Positions 58,900 through 64,000 of a stretch of DNA of 64,000 nt are shown one piece after another; position 1 is the first letter of the stretch; each line of letters starts with the position of its first letter. The stretch spans positions 1 through 64,000 of the forward strand of contig DALYJJ010000004.1 in NCBI GenBank assembly GCA_031969915.1, read 5' to 3'. The notes below the pieces were generated by a model. The model worked only from the letters and a program-made list of their open reading frames with translations, was not told where the DNA came from and searched no databases. A program made the position numbers and the translations under genes. This DNA comes from DALYJJ01 sp031969915. Its GTDB lineage: Bacteria > Acidobacteriota > Terriglobia > Bryobacterales > Bryobacteraceae.

Positions 58900-60975
58900 A
58901 TGACACTCCTTCGACGTTCCGTTCTGGCGGCGGTGATGGCTCTTCCGGCGCTGGCGCAAATGGCCGCGCCGATTCGGCCCCCGGCCACTCCTTTGCTTGG
59001 CCACGATCCGTATTTCAGCGTGTGGTCGGCCGCTGACGAACTGACCGCCCAGACAACGAAACACTGGACCGGCACCGAGCAGCCTCTCACCGGGCTGATT
59101 GGAATCGACGGCAAGGTGCGCCGGTTCCTGGGCGTGACGCCCCGATGGGCGGAGCCGATCCCGGAACTGCGGCAGACGGCGCGAGGGCTGACTCCCACGC
59201 GCACGCTCTACTCATTCGAGGGCGAGGGCGTCCGGCTGGACGTGACGTTCCTCACACCCGCACTGGCGGGCGATCTGGAGGCGCTCGCGCGCCCCGTGAC
59301 CTACATCGCGTTCGACGTGCGTTCGGCCGATGGGAAGCCGCACCGGGTGCGTCTCTATGTCGACGCGGCCAGCCACCTGGCCGTCGATACGCCGGCGCAA
59401 CGGGCGATGTGGGGACGATTCCGGGTGGGCAGCGTCGAGGCCATCCGCTTGGGGAGCGTGGATCAGAAGATGCTCTCCCGGTCGGGCGACAATCTGCGCA
59501 TTGACTGGGGGTACTTCTACCTGGCCGCGCCCGAGCCGGCCATCACGCTGGGCATTACCGCGCAAGGGCGCGCTCGCTACCTGAATACGCTTGAGTTGCC
59601 GCGGCCGCGCGACCTGGAAATGCCGGAGCAGACCGACCGCAGCGTGGCGGTGGCGGCGATCGCGATGGACCTCGAGGTTCCCGCCGCAGGCAATGTCAGC
59701 CGATACTTAGTAACTGCCTACGACGACATCTACTCGCTCGAGTATTTCAAACGGCCCTTGCGCCCCTATTGGCGCCGCAACCGCGCCGGCGCCGAGGAAC
59801 TACTGACGAGTGCCGTTCAGGACTTTCCCGCTTTGCAGCAACGCTGCGAACGGTTCGACGAGGAACTAACCGTGGACTTAGTCCGCGTGGGCGGCCCGCG
59901 GTACGCCGCGATCGCGATTCTGGCCTACCGGCAAACGCTGTTTGCGCACAAACTGGCGGCGGACTTCGACGGCACGGCGCTGCACTTCTCGAAGGAGAAC
60001 TTTTCAAACGGTTGCATGGGAACGGTGGACGTGATCTATCCCGCCGCGCCGATGTTCCTGCTGCTGAGTCCGAAGCTGCTGGAAGCCCAGTTGCGGCCGG
60101 TGCTCGATTACGCCCGGTCCGGCCGCTGGAAGTGGCCCTACGCGCCGCACGACCTCGGGCAGTACCCGCTGGCCAACGGACAGGTGTACGGAGGAGGCGA
60201 GGAGACCGAGGACCGCCAGATGCCCGTCGAGGAGAGCGGTAACATGCTCATCCTGCTTGGCGCGCTGGCGAAGGTGAACGGAAACGCCGAGTTCAGCCGC
60301 CCCTATTGGCCCATCCTCACGCGTTGGGCTGAGTTTCTCGCCGAAAAGGGAATGGACCCGGATAACCAGCTCAGCACCGACGATTTCGCGGGCCATCTGG
60401 CGCATAACACGAACCTCTCCATCAAAGCCATCCTGGGCCTGGGAAGTTATGCGCTGCTCGGCGACGCGCTGGGACAGAAGGAGCAAGCCGCGAAGTACCG
60501 TAAGCTGGCGCGCGAGTTCGCTGCGAAATGGCCGGAGATGGCCCAGGATGGGGACCACTACCGCCTCGCCTTCGACAAGCAGGGCACGTGGAGCCAGAAG
60601 TACAACCTGGTCTGGGACCGGCTGCTCGACTTGAACCTCTTCGACCCGGGGATCGCGCGCAAAGAGATGGCCTACTATCTGAAGCGCCAGAACACGTATG
60701 GACTGCCGCTCGACAACCGCGCCGACTACACGAAGCTGGATTGGATTCTGTGGACGGCCACCATGGCCGAGCGGCAAGCGGACTTCGATGCGCTGGTGGA
60801 CCCGGTGTACCGTTTCCTGAACGAGACACCGGATCGCGTGCCGATGACCGACTGGTACATGACGAGCACTGGCAAACAGCGCGGGTTCCAGGCGCGTTCG
60901 GTGGTGGGCGGCGTATTCATCAAGATGCTTGCCGATCGCGAGGCATGGAAGAAGTGGGCGGGCCGGGCGAAGTAG
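58900..60975 (+). CDS. Secreted DUF4965/DUF5127/DUF1793-type hydrolase (glutaminase-A-like)
   Basis: A 691-aa exported protein (signal MTLLRRSVLAAVMALPALAQ). The order matches the GtaA-like family: an N-terminal beta domain (PATPLLGHDPYFSVWSAAD), a middle domain, and a C-terminal alpha/alpha toroid (DDFAGHLAHNTNLSIKAILG, NTYGLPLDNRADYTKLDW). Acidic residues in ETEDRQMPVEESGNML may be catalytic. Members cleave glycans or glutamine-like bonds. Next to a LacI regulator and TonB receptor, so a sugar substrate is plausible. GAGG precedes ATG 58900. Confidence 0.87.
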   Translation: MTLLRRSVLAAVMALPALAQMAAPIRPPATPLLGHDPYFSVWSAADELTAQTTKHWTGTEQPLTGLIGIDGKVRRFLGVTPRWAEPIPELRQTARGLTPTRTLYSFEGEGVRLDVTFLTPALAGDLEALARPVTYIAFDVRSADGKPHRVRLYVDAASHLAVDTPAQRAMWGRFRVGSVEAIRLGSVDQKMLSRSGDNLRIDWGYFYLAAPEPAITLGITAQGRARYLNTLELPRPRDLEMPEQTDRSVAVAAIAMDLEVPAAGNVSRYLVTAYDDIYSLEYFKRPLRPYWRRNRAGAEELLTSAVQDFPALQQRCERFDEELTVDLVRVGGPRYAAIAILAYRQTLFAHKLAADFDGTALHFSKENFSNGCMGTVDVIYPAAPMFLLLSPKLLEAQLRPVLDYARSGRWKWPYAPHDLGQYPLANGQVYGGGEETEDRQMPVEESGNMLILLGALAKVNGNAEFSRPYWPILTRWAEFLAEKGMDPDNQLSTDDFAGHLAHNTNLSIKAILGLGSYALLGDALGQKEQAAKYRKLAREFAAKWPEMAQDGDHYRLAFDKQGTWSQKYNLVWDRLLDLNLFDPGIARKEMAYYLKRQNTYGLPLDNRADYTKLDWILWTATMAERQADFDALVDPVYRFLNETPDRVPMTDWYMTSTGKQRGFQARSVVGGVFIKMLADREAWKKWAGRAK

Positions 60976-60984
60976 GCGCCCGGC

Positions 60985-61554
60985 TCACTTCCCTTTCGCG
61001 CGGTCCATGTACTTCATGGTGCGCAGGTCAAGGCGAATCGCATCGCCCGTCTTGATGAACTGCGGAACCATCACTTCAAGACCGTTCGCCAGGACCGCCG
61101 GTTTCCAGGTGGAGTCGGTCCCGCCTGTGTGCGCCGGCGGCGTCGTTTCCGTTACCGGGAGTTCGAGGATATCGGGGAAGGTGACGTTCACGGGGCGCTC
61201 ACCGAGGAACTCGACCGAGACGGCCATGTCGGGGATCAGAAGCCGCGCGCGTTCGCCGAGGAGTGCGTTGGGGATGTCTGCCTGTTCGGCGGTGTCGAGG
61301 TGCATGAAGACCGAGTAGTCCTCGTCGGAGTAGAGGAAGTTCATGGGCTTGATCTCGAGCGCGAGTTCTTCGAGTTTCAACTCGGCGCGGAAGCTGTGCT
61401 CCCATTGCGTGCCGGTGTCGAGGTTCAGCAAACGCACGTGCGCGACGCCGCCCATTTTTCCCTGGCCGGGGTGGTAGTCGGCGGCGAGGACTTTCCAAGG
61501 GTGGCTCTCGTAGCGGATGGCCATACCGCTTCGGAGTTGCGATGCGGGCACCAT
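60985..61554 (-). CDS. efp: Elongation factor P with an atypical loop
   Basis: A 189-aa, three-domain protein that eases stalling at polyproline. Domain I carries the loop HPGQGKMGG: after PG (29-30) the usual lysine is replaced by Gln and the nearest lysine is K33, two residues later. Domains II and III are typical (PVNVTFPDILELPVTETTPP, GLEVMVPQFIKTGDAIRLD). ATG 61554 precedes the fold directly. No EpmA or EarP partner is in the window, so how the loop is modified, if at all, is unknown. Confidence 0.88.
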   Translation of the reverse strand: MVPASQLRSGMAIRYESHPWKVLAADYHPGQGKMGGVAHVRLLNLDTGTQWEHSFRAELKLEELALEIKPMNFLYSDEDYSVFMHLDTAEQADIPNALLGERARLLIPDMAVSVEFLGERPVNVTFPDILELPVTETTPPAHTGGTDSTWKPAVLANGLEVMVPQFIKTGDAIRLDLRTMKYMDRAKGK

Positions 61555-61648
61555 GCCGGAGGGATATCACCGGACGGCGCCGCGCGCAAGGGTGAGGCAG
61601 TCATTGCCGCGCCTCGGTACTGAGTAGTAACGTGAGACTTCATCCGCC

Positions 61649-62685
61649 ATGGTCACGATCAAGGATGTCGCGCGCAAAGCCAAGGTCAGCATCGCTACGG
61701 TCTCGCATGTGCTGTCGGGCTCGGGCCGGATCGGCGAAAAGACCCGCGAGCGCGTAAAGCGGGCGGCGGCGGCGCTCGACTACCGGCCGAACCTGATCGC
61801 GCGCAGCTTGAAGTCGCGCCGCACACACACCATCGGGATGGTGATCTCGGACATCACCAACCCATTCTTTCCGGAAGTGGTGCGGGGCGCGGAAGACGCG
61901 GCGACGGCGCGGGGATACCTGCTGAGCACGTTCAACACGGATGACCGGCCGGAGCGCGAGCGGCAGGTGTTCAAGGTGCTCCACACGCGGCGGATGGACG
62001 GGGTTCTGCTGGTGGTGGCCCTGGAGCGGGGGCCGATTCCGCACGTCGAGGAGACGGTGGAATCGGGAACGCCGGTGGTCTGCCTGGACCGGCGTCCGCA
62101 GGGGCTGGCGGCGGACACGGTGATGGTGGACAACGCCGCCGGAGTGCGCCTCGGCGTGGCGCACTTGATCGAGCGGGGCCACCGGCGGATCGCCTATATC
62201 GGCGGCGCTCCCAGCATGTACATCGCGCCGGAGCGCCTGCGTGCGCTCGAATTTCCAATGACCAACGGCAGCAAGCNNNNNNNNNNGTATCGGCGATGAG
62301 CGCGGCGGGGCTGCCGGCGCGTATCGTGCACGGCGACTTCCGCCGGGAGTCGGGGCATCGGGCGGCGCTTGAGCTTCTCACATCGAAAGAGCGGCCCGAC
62401 GCGTTGTTCGTCGCCAACCTGCTGATGACCGTGGGGGCGCTCGAGGCCGCACGCAGCCTGTCGCTATCCACTCCGCAACATTTCGGGCTGGTGACGTTCG
62501 ATTCGGTCGCCCTGCTGAGCGGATTCGGCCCCGACCTCACCACCGTGGTTCAGCCGACCTACGAACTCGGCTACCAGGGCGCGAACCTGCTGCTCGACCG
62601 GATCGAAGGCGAGCGCAAGTCCGCGCCGGTGGTGATCAAGCTGCCGTGCCAGCTGAAGGTCGGCGACTCCTCGCGCCCGCGCTGA
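61649..62685 (+). CDS. LacI-family transcriptional regulator, broken by an assembly gap
   Basis: N-terminal helix-turn-helix and hinge (TIKDVARKAKVSIATVSHVL, then RSLKSRRTHTIGMVI), followed by a periplasmic-binding-fold sensor domain. The part before the gap ends at SMYIAPERLRALE, then FPMTNGSK, which does not look like family sequence. After the gap, MSAAGLPARIVHGDF resumes normally and the protein ends at 62685. The gap is drawn as ten Ns that do not keep the frame. So the gene is probably intact in the organism. It may control the neighbouring hydrolase or TonB receptor. Confidence 0.85.
62277..62286. other. Assembly gap (10 Ns)
   Basis: Ten undetermined bases inside the LacI gene. The true length is unknown; the surrounding coding sequence suggests that the contig ends may overlap or carry a spurious tail. 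Confidence 0.95.
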
Positions 62686-62711
62686 GCCACCGCCGGGGCC
62701 ACACAAGCGAA

Positions 62712-64000
62712 TCAGAAGTAGAACTTCAGCGCGAACTGGAAGATCCGCGGCTGAATTGAGTTTGCGTTCATCCGCCCCAGACCGCCGAGGTTGAGAGCGC
62801 GGGCCGTGCAAGCGGGACTCAATGAGTTGGTCTGATTCGACGCCGTCAACTCCGCCGCATTGGCCGGGCAACCGAGGCCGTTGGCGCCCGGACCGGGAAG
62901 CTGCGCGATAGCGGTGTCGACCGGGGTGCCGAAAGCTTTGTTGATGATCGCGTCCCAAACGCCCGGGGACCGAAGGGCGGCATAGCGGTTCCGGACGTTG
63001 GCGACGGGCACGAAGTTCGGGGACGTGCCGGTGAGTAGGGGATGCTGATTGGCGCCCCCGAGCACGGCGCTGATGTTGGGGTTAGCGACGTACTGCTTCA
63101 TGTTGAGCACGTTGAAGACTTCCACGCGCAGTTCGAAGAAGCGGCGGTCGTTTTCGAATGGCCGGATCCGCTTGAAGAGGCTCAAGTCGAAATTCGACAC
63201 CCAGGGATGGTACGCATCGAGGTTGCGCGGTGCGTTGCCGTAGCGCCCGGGTTCCGGGAAGGCGAATGCGCGCGGGTTGATGTAGGGGACGCCGCGCCAA
63301 GAGTTCTCGCGCGTCCAATCGGGATTCACGATCGGCACGCCCTGGATCATGTCGGGGCGAAGCGAGCCGCCGGGAATGCCGATGTCGAACGAGTTGGCCA
63401 AGCCAAGCGGGACGGCGATGGGCGCACCGTTGCGCATGCGTGCCAGACCGTTGACGTTCCAGCCGCCGATGAAGTGCTCCTTCCAGCCGCCGCCCTTGAG
63501 GAACGTCTTGCCGCGGCCGAAGGGCAGATCCCAGAGCGCGACAAAATTCAGGATGTTCGGGGTGTTGGTGGAAGAGATGGACCACTCCTGCGCCACGTCG
63601 TACGGGTTCTGGTTGCGAAGGATGCCCACGTCGAGGCCCGAGTTGTTGAACGAGTTATTGGGGATTGGGAACCGAATGCCGCCCGAGGAATTGTCGAGCG
63701 CGCGGCTCCGGGTGTAGTTGAAACGGAACTGGAGGCCGCGCGCGAAGCGCCGTTCCACCTCGACGATCAGCGCGTTGTACACGGCGTTGGTGTTGGTGGG
63801 ATCGAGCAGGAAGATGCCCCCGCTGAAACGGCCGGCGAAACCGGGATAAGGGAAGCGGCCGGTGAACTGGTCGAGGCGGTTGAGGTTGGGGCTGGGCCCG
63901 AACAGGTGATGGCTGCGCGAGCCCTGGTAGGTCACGCGGACGACGTTCGCGTCGAAGAACTGGCGTTCCACCTGGAGCGACCAGTTGTGGGTTGTCGGCA
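62712..64000 (-). CDS. TonB-dependent receptor (Oar-like), C-terminal part, runs off the right edge
   Basis: At least 429 residues of an outer-membrane beta-barrel: alternating strands such as YNALIVEVERRFARGLQFRF, NYTRSRALDNSSGG, LSLFKRIRPFENDRRFFELR and EVFNVLNMKQY, ending in FALKFYF with the terminal Phe of outer-membrane barrels. These receptors, with an N-terminal carboxypeptidase-regulatory domain, are abundant in Solibacter relatives and import large sugars or other ligands. The N-terminus, plug and start lie outside the window. Convergent with the LacI gene. Confidence 0.9.
   Translation of the reverse strand, partial: PTTHNWSLQVERQFFDANVVRVTYQGSRSHHLFGPSPNLNRLDQFTGRFPYPGFAGRFSGGIFLLDPTNTNAVYNALIVEVERRFARGLQFRFNYTRSRALDNSSGGIRFPIPNNSFNNSGLDVGILRNQNPYDVAQEWSISSTNTPNILNFVALWDLPFGRGKTFLKGGGWKEHFIGGWNVNGLARMRNGAPIAVPLGLANSFDIGIPGGSLRPDMIQGVPIVNPDWTRENSWRGVPYINPRAFAFPEPGRYGNAPRNLDAYHPWVSNFDLSLFKRIRPFENDRRFFELRVEVFNVLNMKQYVANPNISAVLGGANQHPLLTGTSPNFVPVANVRNRYAALRSPGVWDAIINKAFGTPVDTAIAQLPGPGANGLGCPANAAELTASNQTNSLSPACTARALNLGGLGRMNANSIQPRIFQFALKFYF

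Overview
The window is GC-rich, densely packed bacterial DNA. Its gene families point to an acidobacterium of the Solibacter/Bryobacter type. The clues are: an NHL-repeat secreted protein ending in the Solibacter-type C-terminal domain (55626-58820); a MacB/FtsX permease of the acidobacterial 'orphan' type (25521-27959); a large Oar-like TonB receptor (62712 to the right edge) and a relic of another (47791-48231); secreted sugar-acting proteins; and a LacI regulator next to a glycan hydrolase. A run of ten Ns at 62277-62286 shows this is a draft assembly. No tRNA, rRNA operon, CRISPR array or insertion sequence was seen.

Layout. 1-10262: an NAD-dependent epimerase (cut by the left edge), inositol-3-phosphate synthase, a LytTR response regulator, thiG, a YfcE-like phosphodiesterase, a bicupin, a 78-aa protein, a methyltransferase-GNAT-TPR fusion, a secreted BNR protein, fabD and a parvulin lipoprotein. 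10213-12333: a TgpA-type transglutaminase membrane protein. 12396-18185: a catabolic-looking block with a 2-hydroxyacid dehydrogenase, an N-acetylneuraminate-lyase-like aldolase, a zinc alcohol dehydrogenase, a frameshifted DUF4112 gene, an esterase and a sulfatase. 18315-20723: citrate synthase and seryl-tRNA synthetase behind one promoter. 20724-23319: an RNA leader with competing hairpins, a tail-fibre-like secreted protein and an Flp pilin. 23316-29740: a sugar-binding lipoprotein, small membrane proteins, an aldo/keto reductase, the FtsX permease and a secreted protein of unknown function. 29741-30311 holds no convincing gene.

30312-35683 is the most unusual part. It is a tight three-gene minus-strand operon: a 128-aa protein resembling small proteins found beside PAAR/VgrG-type effectors, a 1176-aa multidomain metzincin protease with cysteine-rich ends and an internal duplication, and a 485-aa beta-rich partner. 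None has a signal peptide. I read it as a candidate injected or polymorphic protease effector cassette, but this is inference.

35775-43290: a paired M16 protease operon, mutM, a homocysteine methyltransferase-MTHFR fusion, a PDZ membrane protein and a sugar isomerase. 43379-49181: a Sua5/YrdC protein, a HAF-repeat PEP-CTERM protein followed by a PrsT-like TPR lipoprotein, the TonB-receptor relic and an alpha/beta hydrolase. 49246-49443 is a clear 6S RNA with its own promoter, upstream of a YmdB-type phosphodiesterase. 50386-54442: a hybrid histidine kinase, a small protein in an AT-rich patch, and a RibBA whose cyclohydrolase II half is degenerate. 54461-64000: a secreted protein, the NHL protein, a large glycoside/glutaminase-type hydrolase, an atypical EF-P, the gapped LacI regulator and the TonB receptor, which together look partly like a polysaccharide-use locus.

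Many genes here lack a Shine-Dalgarno sequence and instead carry a -10-like hexamer six to nine bases before the start codon. This suggests leaderless mRNAs, several of them in divergent pairs with very short spacers. I used this pattern to choose some starts.
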